Assembly: GCA_034925905.1 (NCBI GenBank)
Contig: JAYFRL010000016.1
Location: forward strand, 24,480 to 88,479
Length of the DNA stretch: 64,000 nt
Direction: 5' to 3'
Source: JAYFRL01 sp034925905
Lineage (GTDB): Bacteria; Bacillota; Clostridia; Lachnospirales; Anaerotignaceae
The position numbers and the translations under genes were made by a program. This document shows positions 8,280 to 16,469 of this stretch, one piece after another. Position 1 is the stretch's first letter, and each line of letters opens with the position of its first letter. Below the pieces are notes generated by a model. The model was not told where the DNA came from, did no database searches, and saw only the letters and a program-made list of their open reading frames with translations.

Positions 8280-9698
8280 TTATAATTTATGGCAAACTTT
8301 GCCTGGATTTAATATAAGGTTCGGATCAAAAACCTTTTTAATTCCAAACATCAAATCCATACTTGCTTTTCCGACGGTTTCCTCAAGGTATTCCATTTTA
8401 ACGCGTCCTATTCCATGCTCCCCTGAAACAAGACCTCCCATTTCCTTTGCTTTCTCATACAAATTATCCATAACATTTTTGGATTTTAATGTCCATTCTT
8501 CGTCTGAAAGCTCATCTTTAAACGGATAAATATGCAGGTTGCCGTCTCCGGCATGACCAAAGCCCATTATCCTTACATTGTGTTTTTCGGAAAGCTCCTT
8601 AAGATATGAAAAATATTCGGCTATTTTGTTTATAGGCACAACAACATCGCATTCCTCAATTTCAGGAGTTATAGCCAATATTGCCTTGAAAAACGAGCTT
8701 CTAGCCGTCCAAGCATTCCTTTTGAGTTCCGGAGTGTCTGCAACCAAAACATCTATCGCTCCTTCATCAAGCATAATTTCAGAAGCCCTTTCCATTGTGT
8801 CGTTAAGAATATCCTCTGAATTGCCGTCAAACGTAATGAGCAGATAGGCTTTTGCAGAAACTCCATTGATAACCTTCGGAAAAACCGTTTTTTCAAGATA
8901 TGCTTCCGTTGCTTCAACAATATCCCTGCCCATAAACTCAAGTGCCTGCGGATTAAGCCCACTCATTAAAAGCTTTGGCACAGTTTTTATTCCCGTATAA
9001 AGGTCTTCAAAAGGAACTATCAAGCTTACGGTTTCTTTAGGCATAGGTATAAGCTTAAGCGTAAGCTCAGCTATTACTCCGAGAGTGCCTTCAGAGCCTA
9101 TAATAAGGCTTAACAAACTATAGCCGGAGCTGGATTTTGCAACATTCCGCCCAAAATTTAATATCTCACCTGTGGGAAGGACAACCTTGGCGGATTTCAC
9201 ATAATCCCTTGTAACCCCATATTTAACAGCCCTCATCCCTCCTGCATTTGTTGATACATTCCCTCCAAGCGTTGCCAGCTTTTCACCCGGGTCAGGAGGA
9301 TAAAAAAGCCCATACTTTGCGGAGTCCTCTGAAAGATCATTTAAAAGGACACCCGGCTCAACCCTAACCGTAAAGTTTTCAAGATCATACTCAAGTATTT
9401 TATTCATCCTCTTAATTGACAAAACTATCCCGCCAAATATAGGGACGGCGCCTCCTGCAAGCCCTGTCCCAGCACCCCTGGCGGTTAACGGAATCAAATT
9501 ATCGTTGCAAAGCTTAAGTACTTTTGAAATTTCATCGGCAGAAACTGCCTCAACCACTGCCTCCGGGAACTTTTTGCCATAAGCAGGCATTTCATCATGG
9601 CAATAGTCATCGTTGATATCTTCTCCGAAAAAAACTCTGCCAGGAGCAATTTCTTTAAGCTTATTCAAGATTTCAGGTGTTACTTTGTTATAACCCAT
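8280..9698 (-). CDS. FAD-linked 2-hydroxyacid (lactate/glycolate) dehydrogenase, GlcD family
   Basis: 472-residue flavoprotein with an N-terminal PCMH-type FAD domain (TARGAGTGLAGGAVP, PDPGEKLATLGGNVSTNAGGMRAV). The C-terminal domain carries the metal-binding motifs GFGHAGDGNLH and SGEHGIGRVK. It would oxidise D- or L-lactate or a similar 2-hydroxyacid at the cytoplasmic face. In Acetobacterium woodii a related LDH works with EtfAB to reduce NAD+ using ferredoxin. The etf genes two positions downstream suggest similar coupling, with an acyl-CoA dehydrogenase as an added partner; this is inference. Confidence 0.85.
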   Translation of the reverse strand: MGYNKVTPEILNKLKEIAPGRVFFGEDINDDYCHDEMPAYGKKFPEAVVEAVSADEISKVLKLCNDNLIPLTARGAGTGLAGGAVPIFGGIVLSIKRMNKILEYDLENFTVRVEPGVLLNDLSEDSAKYGLFYPPDPGEKLATLGGNVSTNAGGMRAVKYGVTRDYVKSAKVVLPTGEILNFGRNVAKSSSGYSLLSLIIGSEGTLGVIAELTLKLIPMPKETVSLIVPFEDLYTGIKTVPKLLMSGLNPQALEFMGRDIVEATEAYLEKTVFPKVINGVSAKAYLLITFDGNSEDILNDTMERASEIMLDEGAIDVLVADTPELKRNAWTARSSFFKAILAITPEIEECDVVVPINKIAEYFSYLKELSEKHNVRIMGFGHAGDGNLHIYPFKDELSDEEWTLKSKNVMDNLYEKAKEMGGLVSGEHGIGRVKMEYLEETVGKASMDLMFGIKKVFDPNLILNPGKVCHKL

Positions 9699-10030
9699 AA
9701 GATTTATCCCCGACCTTCTGATTTTTTAATTAAACCGGCTTTTAAAAATATATATTTTATGATAACCGAAAATTACCATCAATTCAAGGGAAAGCAGTTT
9801 AAACATATATTTTAAATCGGATGCTCCCTAATTATATTCTTAACTTTAACAATTATAAAATACAAAAGCAAATCTTCCGCCACCGTTTTCATTAAAACTT
9901 ATGTGCTAAGCATTAACTTTCCAGCCATTTAATAAATATTGTGCAAGTTCTTCTTTGTTTATGGTATACTTATATGCAAATAAAAACATCGTGAAATTTT
10001 GATATATTAAAAATACGAGGTGTTTTAAAC
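9699..10030. other. Divergent intergenic region glcD / tetR
   Basis: 332 AT-rich bases between divergent genes. It contains the glcD promoter and presumably the tetR promoter (a TATACT hexamer lies near 9963-9969, with no convincing -35). The TetR-type regulator could act on this region, but no clear palindromic operator stands out. Confidence 0.5.
9759..9787 (-). promoter_or_regulatory. Promoter for glcD-acd-etfBA
   Basis: TTGAAT (9782-9787) and TATCAT (9759-9764) on the minus strand are 17 bases apart, 60 bases upstream of the glcD start. Confidence 0.5.
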
Positions 10031-10648
10031 ATGTTTGAAAGAAAAAAGAGAAATTCCGCAAGAGAGCGCCTTATATTAGCAGGAATAGCAGAAATCGAAA
10101 AAAACGGAGTCAAAGATTTTTCTATGCGTAAGGTTGCCGAAAGCTGCTCAGTGTCCTGTGCAACGCCCTATAAACATTTTAAAGACAAACAGGCTTTTAT
10201 TGCGGAAATAATAAAATATGTAAACAAAATCTGGTATGAACGTCAGCTTGAAATAAAGGGGAAATATCCTGACGACGTAAAACTTTTGCTTACGGAAACA
10301 AGCGTTGAATATATACGTTTTTTGTTGCTTAACCCTCATTTCCGTTCAATAATAATGCTTAAAGATGAAAATATGACTGAGGATCAGGTACATGAAAAAT
10401 CTAAAATAAGCAATTTCTCAATGGAACTTATAAATCGTTATTGTGCTGAAATTAAAATGCCCGAAGAGGTTAAAATTATAAAAACCTTTATAATCCGTTC
10501 TCTAATATATGGCGCAGCTCTTATGATTGATAACGGAGAAATTACATACAGCGAAAAAAATATCGGATACATCCGAAAAATTATAGAACGCGAATTTAAT
10601 ATGGATTGGAAAGGCGATCCTACATTTGACATTTTGTGGAAAATGTGA
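10031..10648 (+). CDS. TetR/AcrR family transcriptional regulator
   Basis: 205-residue regulator. Residues 10-57 form a TetR helix-turn-helix (ARERLILAGIAEIEKNGVKD, then SMRKVAESCSVSCATPYKHF with the usual recognition-helix ending YKHFKDK). The remaining alpha-helical domain would bind an unknown ligand. It sits divergent from the glcD operon and just upstream of the hemolysin III gene, so either may be its target. Ribosome site CGAGGTG. Confidence 0.85.
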   Translation: MFERKKRNSARERLILAGIAEIEKNGVKDFSMRKVAESCSVSCATPYKHFKDKQAFIAEIIKYVNKIWYERQLEIKGKYPDDVKLLLTETSVEYIRFLLLNPHFRSIIMLKDENMTEDQVHEKSKISNFSMELINRYCAEIKMPEEVKIIKTFIIRSLIYGAALMIDNGEITYSEKNIGYIRKIIEREFNMDWKGDPTFDILWKM

Positions 10649-10657
10649 TATTATATT

Positions 10658-10682
10658 ATATGGTTAACGGCGTTAACCATAT
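10658..10682. repeat. 25-base inverted repeat between tetR and hemolysin III gene
   Basis: Perfect 11-base arms (10658-10668 and 10672-10682) around GGC, starting 10 bases after the tetR stop. It is followed by a weak T-rich tract (ATTGTTATTTT). It could be a weak terminator or an operator for the neighbouring TetR protein. Confidence 0.6.
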
Positions 10683-10710
10683 TGTTATTTTCTAAGGAGC
10701 ATAAACTAAT

Positions 10711-11385
10711 ATGATAAGAACAAAGCTTAAAGACAGGGTTTTGCCTGAATACACCCATAAAGAAGAAATGATTAATATGATATCCCATATAGTCGGCGGC
10801 GGAATGGGCATTGTAGTAACCGCGCTATGTGTTGTTATAGGCGTTTTGCATCATAATGCTTATTCTGTAGTTGGAGGAGCTATTTTTGGAGCTACGATGA
10901 TACTTTTATATACCATGTCTGCAATTTACCATGGGCTTAACCCAGATAAAATGTCTAAAAAAATTTTTCAGGTTTTTGACCACTGCGCAATTTTTTTGCT
11001 TATAGCAGGAACCTACACTCCCCTAACCCTTTGCCCAATAAGAAGCTATAACCCGGCTCTCGGCTGGTCTATATTTGGGATCGTATGGGGCATGGCAGTC
11101 TTAGGCATAGTTTTTAATTCTATTGACCTTAAAAAATACCGTAAATTTTCAATGGTTTGCTATCTTGGGATGGGCTGGTGCATAATTATAACCATCGGCG
11201 ATCTTGTAAAAATGTTTTCTGTACCTGCTTTAGTATTCCTTGTTTTAGGCGGGCTTTCTTACACAATCGGTTCTGTTCTATATGTGGTAGGCAAAAAGAA
11301 AAAATATATGCATTCCCTCTTTCATTTCTTCGTGGTTTTAGGCAGTCTGCTTCATTCACTTCTTATAATGCTTTATGTGCTTTAA
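10711..11385 (+). CDS. Hemolysin III / PAQR family membrane protein
   Basis: 224-residue, seven-helix membrane protein of the hemolysin III (YqfA/PAQR) family. Family signatures visible are a His in SHIVGGGMGI, MSAIYHGL, FDHCAIFLLIAGTYTPL and the C-terminal HSLFHFFVVLGSLLH. The three His-containing segments are the putative metal site of PAQR proteins. The physiological role in bacteria is unsettled; the hemolysin name is historical. It ends in a long terminator shared with the SLH protein gene. Confidence 0.88.
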   Translation: MIRTKLKDRVLPEYTHKEEMINMISHIVGGGMGIVVTALCVVIGVLHHNAYSVVGGAIFGATMILLYTMSAIYHGLNPDKMSKKIFQVFDHCAIFLLIAGTYTPLTLCPIRSYNPALGWSIFGIVWGMAVLGIVFNSIDLKKYRKFSMVCYLGMGWCIIITIGDLVKMFSVPALVFLVLGGLSYTIGSVLYVVGKKKKYMHSLFHFFVVLGSLLHSLLIMLYVL

Positions 11386-11387
11386 AC

Positions 11388-11453
11388 AATAAAATACAAA
11401 ATAAAAGCGGCAGCAAATTAAAATTTGCTGCCGCTTTTATTTTGTATTTTATT
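11388..11453. terminator. Very long bidirectional terminator
   Basis: A perfect 66-base palindrome with 32-base arms (11388-11419 and 11422-11453). Its GC core GCGGCAGC is flanked by A/T tracts, so either strand gives a hairpin followed by U-rich RNA. It overlaps the last bases of the SLH gene (11449-13065). Confidence 0.92.
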
Positions 11454-13065
11454 TAATAAACGCATCCCAGAAATACAGCAGTATTTTTGCCGCTTCACCA
11501 CGGGTTATAGGGTCCTTTGCATCAAGGTTACCAAGGTTGTCGGTTATATTTATATTGTTGCCAACAGCCCAATCCATAGCGTCTTTTGCCCAGCTGCTAA
11601 CATAAGCATAATCAGGATATTCAAGGATTCCTCCTTTTTCCCATTCAGAGCTAAAGTTGCTTTCTTTTGCAAGACGATAAAGCATAGATATTGCTTGCTC
11701 ATGGGTTACAGGCTCGGAAGGTGCAAAATGCTTGCTGTCTACTCCGCTGGCATAGCCGTTGTCTACTGCCCATGCAACTGCATTGTAATATTTTGAATCT
11801 TTCGGCACATCTTCAAACTCGCTTGTACCCTGTATTATTTCATTTGGTCTTATCTTCTGGAAAAGACTAGCTAAAGCCATAATAAAATCTGCTCTCGTAA
11901 CATCTGAAAAAGGCTCAAACTTGGTTTCGCTTACACCGGATAATAAGCCATTGCTATAAACGAATACAACGGCTTCCCTATATCTTGAGCCGGTAACTAT
12001 ATCGGTGAAAGGAAGTTTTTCTGCTTTTAAAGAAACCGTAAATATTGATTTTGCAAAAGCATCGCAGACATAAAGCGTTTCACCCGAAATATAAAGGCCT
12101 CTGGGGGATATAGGATATATGTCCCCTCCCAACGGGTTTGCGCTTATTACGGTTGAAACAATTCCGCTTTTAATCTTACGTACCGCGCTGTTTCCTGTAT
12201 CCGCAACGTATATAGTTCCTTCGTCGTCAACGGTTATTCCTTGAGGATTGGAAAACTTAGCAGCCGAAACATTCCCATTCACGTAATCTCCCGAGTAAAA
12301 CTCTACGGAGTTTGCTTTTGCAAAACCGCCTGATATGGTTGTAACCTTACCGTTTTCTATTTTGCATATACGATGGTTTCCGCTGTCACAAACATAAAGC
12401 ACGTCGTCTTTATAATACAAGCCTGTAGGCTCGCGGAAAGCGGCTTTTTTAACATCTCCGTCCGTACAGCCCTCTTTTGTCCCCGCAAAGGTTGTTACAG
12501 TCCCTGATTTATCCATTTTTCTTATTACATTATTCCCCGTATCAGCTATGTAAAGATTGCCTTTCTCGTCTGACGCAAGGCCTGTAGGCCCATTAAATAC
12601 AGCTTTTATGCCAAATTCATTTTTAAAGCCTGCCTCCCCGCTTCCTACAAATGTTTTAACGCTGCTTTTTGTTGCATAGCGTATAACATTATTTTCGGTA
12701 TCGCTTACGGCAAATCCGCTAAGATATGGAACTATTCCCCATGGAGAGGCGAAAAGAGCTTTTTCAGCCACGGAATCGTTATATCCGCCAAAGGTCTGCC
12801 CGTAAATATCATCCGTATTCATTGTTCCGACAAAAGGCAAAATTCCTTTTTCGTTTATGCTCCATAAAATTTTATAGTATACATCAGATACGACAATATC
12901 TCCGCTTTTTGTCATGGCTATTCCAGATGCTCCGCCTATGTTTAATACTCCTGTAAAAAATGGGGCATCTTCCTCAGAGGAACTGTTTGTATCGGCAAAA
13001 ACATTGGCCCCCGACGAAAGTATCATTGTAACCATTAAAAACAAAGCAAGAATTTTCTTTTTCAT
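11449..13065 (-). CDS. Secreted NHL-repeat protein with three SLH domains
   Basis: 538 residues. A signal peptide (about residues 1-24, ending VFA) is followed by NHL-type beta-propeller repeats at about 40-345. Recurring units include GLASDEKGNLYIADTGNNVI, GLYYKDDVLYVCDSGNHRIC and GITVDDEGTIYVADTGNSAV. Three SLH domains (about 350-408, 416-470, 482-538) should anchor the protein to the cell wall polymer. The gene starts inside the cyclase gene's stop (ATGA overlap, 13062-13065), so it is translated from the same operon. NHL propellers usually bind protein or ligand; the partner is unknown. Confidence 0.88.
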   Translation of the reverse strand: MKKKILALFLMVTMILSSGANVFADTNSSSEEDAPFFTGVLNIGGASGIAMTKSGDIVVSDVYYKILWSINEKGILPFVGTMNTDDIYGQTFGGYNDSVAEKALFASPWGIVPYLSGFAVSDTENNVIRYATKSSVKTFVGSGEAGFKNEFGIKAVFNGPTGLASDEKGNLYIADTGNNVIRKMDKSGTVTTFAGTKEGCTDGDVKKAAFREPTGLYYKDDVLYVCDSGNHRICKIENGKVTTISGGFAKANSVEFYSGDYVNGNVSAAKFSNPQGITVDDEGTIYVADTGNSAVRKIKSGIVSTVISANPLGGDIYPISPRGLYISGETLYVCDAFAKSIFTVSLKAEKLPFTDIVTGSRYREAVVFVYSNGLLSGVSETKFEPFSDVTRADFIMALASLFQKIRPNEIIQGTSEFEDVPKDSKYYNAVAWAVDNGYASGVDSKHFAPSEPVTHEQAISMLYRLAKESNFSSEWEKGGILEYPDYAYVSSWAKDAMDWAVGNNINITDNLGNLDAKDPITRGEAAKILLYFWDAFIK

Positions 13066-14903
13066 TCTCTCGCACCTCCGGTGTTGTTTTCTGTGAAACC
13101 GTTTAATCTTAATATCTCAAATCCTTCCGATTTTCCTTTAAGCTTAATCGAATCCCCTAAAGACACGGCTATTATGCGCCCTTTAAGGGCATCTGCAACT
13201 GCCCGGCTTATATATATTTCTCCAGCCGGAGCGTTTGACTCAAGCCTTGCAGCAGTATTAACCGTATCACCTATAGCAGTAAAATCCATACGCATTTTTG
13301 TACCTATATTCCCGACAACCGCAGGACCGCAATGCACTCCTATACCAAACGATATTGTATACCCAAATTCAATTTCCAGCTCCTTAGATAATTCTCTTGA
13401 AGCGCTGACCATGTCAAAAGCGGCTTTGCACGCTTTATATATGTAATCTTCCTGGAAAAGCGGCGAATTCCATATGGCCATTGCAGAGTCCCCGATAAAT
13501 TTATCAAGCGTACCATTGTTTGCAATAATACAATCGGTTGCAAGCGAAAGGTATTTATTAAGGATTTCTACAACCTGCGTGGGTTTAAGCGTTTCAGACA
13601 TTGTGGTAAATCCTCTTATATCAACAAAGAGAACCGCTATATCCGTAAGCTTTCCCCCAAGACCCAAGGAACTTTCATCTTCTTTTAATATCTCACCCAC
13701 AACTTCCGGAGCAACATATCTTTTGAAGGTGTTTGTAATACGCCTTTTTTCAAGCGTTGCACGTACATAGTTTACTGCAACTGAAGCCACATAAAATATG
13801 GTTACAGAAAGCGGTATCCAAAGAGGACGTAAAACCATGCCTTTTTTATATGCTAAAACACATACGCCCAAATAGCCGCCCGATATTAAAAGCCAAACCA
13901 TTGTCGACCATTTGATTTTAAGCTTCCTGAAGAAAAGAAGCGCTATAAAACTTACTAAAAATAAAGAAATAAGCTGCAAAATATTATTTACTTCTGTTTT
14001 AAAATCCTTATTTATAAGAGCCGTTATTACATTTGCCTGAACTTCAACCCCATACATAAGGCTCGCATGGTCTATGGCAGAAAGAACATAGTCCGATAAA
14101 CCGGAAGCATAAGGACCTATAAGCACTATTTTGCCATCATAAACCGAAGGATCTATGTCTCCATTTAAGAGGTCTGTTATTGAATATCCTCCGCTAAAGC
14201 CTCCCGGCAAAGCCGAGTATGAAAGATACCATCTATAACGGTCGTCCGTTTTTGGCTCTTTATCTATACCAGAAAGCCCTGCCACCTCTGCATATTTTCT
14301 GTATACCTCAAGACCGAATGACGAGATTTTCCTTCCGTCAGGCAGCTCTATATATAATATAGAATGGCGCAGGATTCCATCTTTATCATACATGGCATTT
14401 ATATGCCCGCAGGTTGAGTTTTCTTTAAGCGCAGGAAACGGTTCATCAAAAGTGATAACCGAATAACCATCCATAAAAAAGGAATCTTCTAGGGTAATAA
14501 GCGTCGAGCCAAATTCAGCGGCGGATGCAACAACAACATTGTCATATGCTCCTGCCGACTCGGCAAGCCATGCATCGGCATCAGGATTGCCGCTTTCTCC
14601 TGCATATAAAATATCTACTCCTATAACGGCTGGACGCGAATATCCATTGCCATTAAGCTCATCAAGAGCCATAGCCATTATCTCGCGTCCCCATGTATTG
14701 TAAGGGCCTATATCATCCAAAGCGCGTTGGTCTATATTTATAAGCACAATATCATCGTCAAGGACTTTCGGCTTTTGATAGAGCTTGTCGGCCATATTGC
14801 ATTCGCTTTCGTTGAAAAGCCCCATAGCAGCAACCGCCGTCACGGCGGCGGTTGCTATTAATAAAACTCCAATTTTTTTAAATAATCCTTTTTTCATAGT
14901 CAT
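13062..14903 (-). CDS. CHASE2-domain class III adenylate/guanylate cyclase
   Basis: 613 residues: an N-terminal membrane segment (about 8-27), an extracytoplasmic CHASE2 sensor (about 40-300), three membrane helices (about 311-380), then a class III cyclase domain (about 418-600). Catalytic positions are visible: metal-binding Asp in FVDIRGFT (428) and GDSAMAIW (472), Lys468 in DKFIGD, Thr542 in DFTAIGD, and Asn549/Arg553 in VNTAARLE. The Lys/Thr base-recognition pair is typical of class IIIb adenylate cyclases, so cAMP is the likely product. The start is ATG 14903 or 14897; there is no strong ribosome site, and the start lies 12 bases after the FecR gene, consistent with coupled translation. 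Confidence 0.92.
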   Translation of the reverse strand: MTMKKGLFKKIGVLLIATAAVTAVAAMGLFNESECNMADKLYQKPKVLDDDIVLINIDQRALDDIGPYNTWGREIMAMALDELNGNGYSRPAVIGVDILYAGESGNPDADAWLAESAGAYDNVVVASAAEFGSTLITLEDSFFMDGYSVITFDEPFPALKENSTCGHINAMYDKDGILRHSILYIELPDGRKISSFGLEVYRKYAEVAGLSGIDKEPKTDDRYRWYLSYSALPGGFSGGYSITDLLNGDIDPSVYDGKIVLIGPYASGLSDYVLSAIDHASLMYGVEVQANVITALINKDFKTEVNNILQLISLFLVSFIALLFFRKLKIKWSTMVWLLISGGYLGVCVLAYKKGMVLRPLWIPLSVTIFYVASVAVNYVRATLEKRRITNTFKRYVAPEVVGEILKEDESSLGLGGKLTDIAVLFVDIRGFTTMSETLKPTQVVEILNKYLSLATDCIIANNGTLDKFIGDSAMAIWNSPLFQEDYIYKACKAAFDMVSASRELSKELEIEFGYTISFGIGVHCGPAVVGNIGTKMRMDFTAIGDTVNTAARLESNAPAGEIYISRAVADALKGRIIAVSLGDSIKLKGKSEGFEILRLNGFTENNTGGARE

Positions 14904-14915
14904 TTTAAATTATTT

Positions 14916-16448
14916 TTATTCAGTTATCATGCCTTGTGCAGGCGGTGTCGGATTAAGCGTTCCACCCGTATTCGTATAGGTTGCCCCATCGGTTATATTC
15001 TGTAAGATACAGCATCTTGCCGATGCTCCCGCGCTTATCGTCCCAGATGCAAACGTGAAGTTGCTTCCTCCGTTAGAGATATATACGCCTATTGAATTAA
15101 CTCCGGTTACACTTATTGACCCGCCACTCATATCCATATTGCTTTGATCAAGAAGCGCAAGGGTATACCCATCTGCAGAGGATTCATATGTTCCACCGTT
15201 AATCGTAAGGCTCGACTGCTCTGTTGCAAACAACGGAAGCGTCGTGCTTGTCGTTGAAATCGTTCCGTCTCCGTTTACTGTAAGGCTTGCAGATGCTTGG
15301 ATATCTATATTAAGCCCAAGATTAATGCTTCCTTCGTTTTGAATAATTACTGTGGCCGGAGAAGCTCCATCGCCTACGGTTATTCCATCGGTAATTGTAA
15401 GCGTTACCCCAGAGTTAACGGTTAATGTTCCTGATGTTATCTCAAGGAAATCACCGGTTACGTCTGCCAATACAGTAAAGCCGTCGCCAGCATACACAGC
15501 CTCAAATGCAGCCCAAGAGCTATATGTTGTTCCGCCATAAGATATTAAGCTCGGAGCTGATGGGGTGCTTTCTTCACTGTCTTGGCTCAGATTTGTTTTG
15601 CTGCTATCAAAAACCGGGATTACATTTTCTGTTCCTCCCGTAACTCTCTTTTCACTTTTAAGCGAATCTTCTATCGCTTCCTGCTGCTTTTTAAGCTCCT
15701 TTTGCTCAGCAGCAAGGCGTGCAGCTGCGTCCTTCGTAAGCTCTTTAACGTCTATTATGGAAGAATCAAGCCTATTTCTAAGCTCTTCTCTTGCAGCAAA
15801 TTCAACGCCAACAAAAGGAGGAACCTCCGCCTCTTTAAGCTCTGTTATTTTTACGTCTATTTCCTGATCAATGCGAGTTTCGTCTTCAAGCAAAGTAGTT
15901 GTAAGCGTTTGCCCCACTGTTAAAGAATAATCGGAATATACCTCTGTTTCCGGATCTACAACCGAAACCTCAACAGTGCCTTCAAGCATATAAAGAATGC
16001 TGTTAAACTGGTCTACAATTGAAACAACACCCATTGTTCCTCGGATTCCAGTTACCATTGTGGACGTACGGATATTTAAACTGGAGTCTTCAGAAACGGG
16101 GCTTGAAACGTCAAAGAAAAGGTCTCCGCTTTTAAGCAAAACTTCAAGCTTGTTTCCATTCTTCTTAACCTCTACGGATGAAACAGCATCCAGCTTAATA
16201 GCTTTTGAACTGTCAAGGCTTATATAAGCAAAGCTACTTATCCCTGTTGTTATCGTATAACCGTTATAAAGTATCATTCCATCTGAAGTCGTAATTTCTT
16301 TACCGTTTTTGTTTGTAACAGTAACGGTTCCCTCCGTTTTTTCAAGCCTGAGAGAGGTTCCCGATGCTGTTTCCGCCAACGTCGGAAGGACAGAATTGAT
16401 TATGAGCGCTAATGCTAATAACATTGCCGTAAATACCTTTTTCACCAT
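14916..16448 (-). CDS. Secreted FecR-domain protein with beta-helix-like C-terminus
   Basis: 510 residues with a signal peptide (cleavage near residue 25, LAETA). A FecR domain covers about 33-200, recognisable by GTVTVTNKNGKEI, the GYTITTG turn, LKSGDLFFDV and TVMVTGIRGTMG-like text. A charged coiled-coil stretch follows (about 215-270). The C-terminal 200 residues have short repeating units (LTVNSGVTLTI, LTINGGTYES) resembling a parallel beta-helix. No membrane helix is seen beyond the signal. FecR proteins sense envelope signals and are often encoded beside CHASE2 cyclases; the ligand is unknown. Confidence 0.85.
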   Translation of the reverse strand: MVKKVFTAMLLALALIINSVLPTLAETASGTSLRLEKTEGTVTVTNKNGKEITTSDGMILYNGYTITTGISSFAYISLDSSKAIKLDAVSSVEVKKNGNKLEVLLKSGDLFFDVSSPVSEDSSLNIRTSTMVTGIRGTMGVVSIVDQFNSILYMLEGTVEVSVVDPETEVYSDYSLTVGQTLTTTLLEDETRIDQEIDVKITELKEAEVPPFVGVEFAAREELRNRLDSSIIDVKELTKDAAARLAAEQKELKKQQEAIEDSLKSEKRVTGGTENVIPVFDSSKTNLSQDSEESTPSAPSLISYGGTTYSSWAAFEAVYAGDGFTVLADVTGDFLEITSGTLTVNSGVTLTITDGITVGDGASPATVIIQNEGSINLGLNIDIQASASLTVNGDGTISTTSTTLPLFATEQSSLTINGGTYESSADGYTLALLDQSNMDMSGGSISVTGVNSIGVYISNGGSNFTFASGTISAGASARCCILQNITDGATYTNTGGTLNPTPPAQGMITE

Positions 16449-16469
16449 AATTATATTCCCCCGTTAAAA

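Noticed and set aside
1785..9698. Assembly duplication of the etf cluster
   Set aside because: The two EtfA, EtfB and Acd proteins differ throughout, and glcD is in only one cluster.
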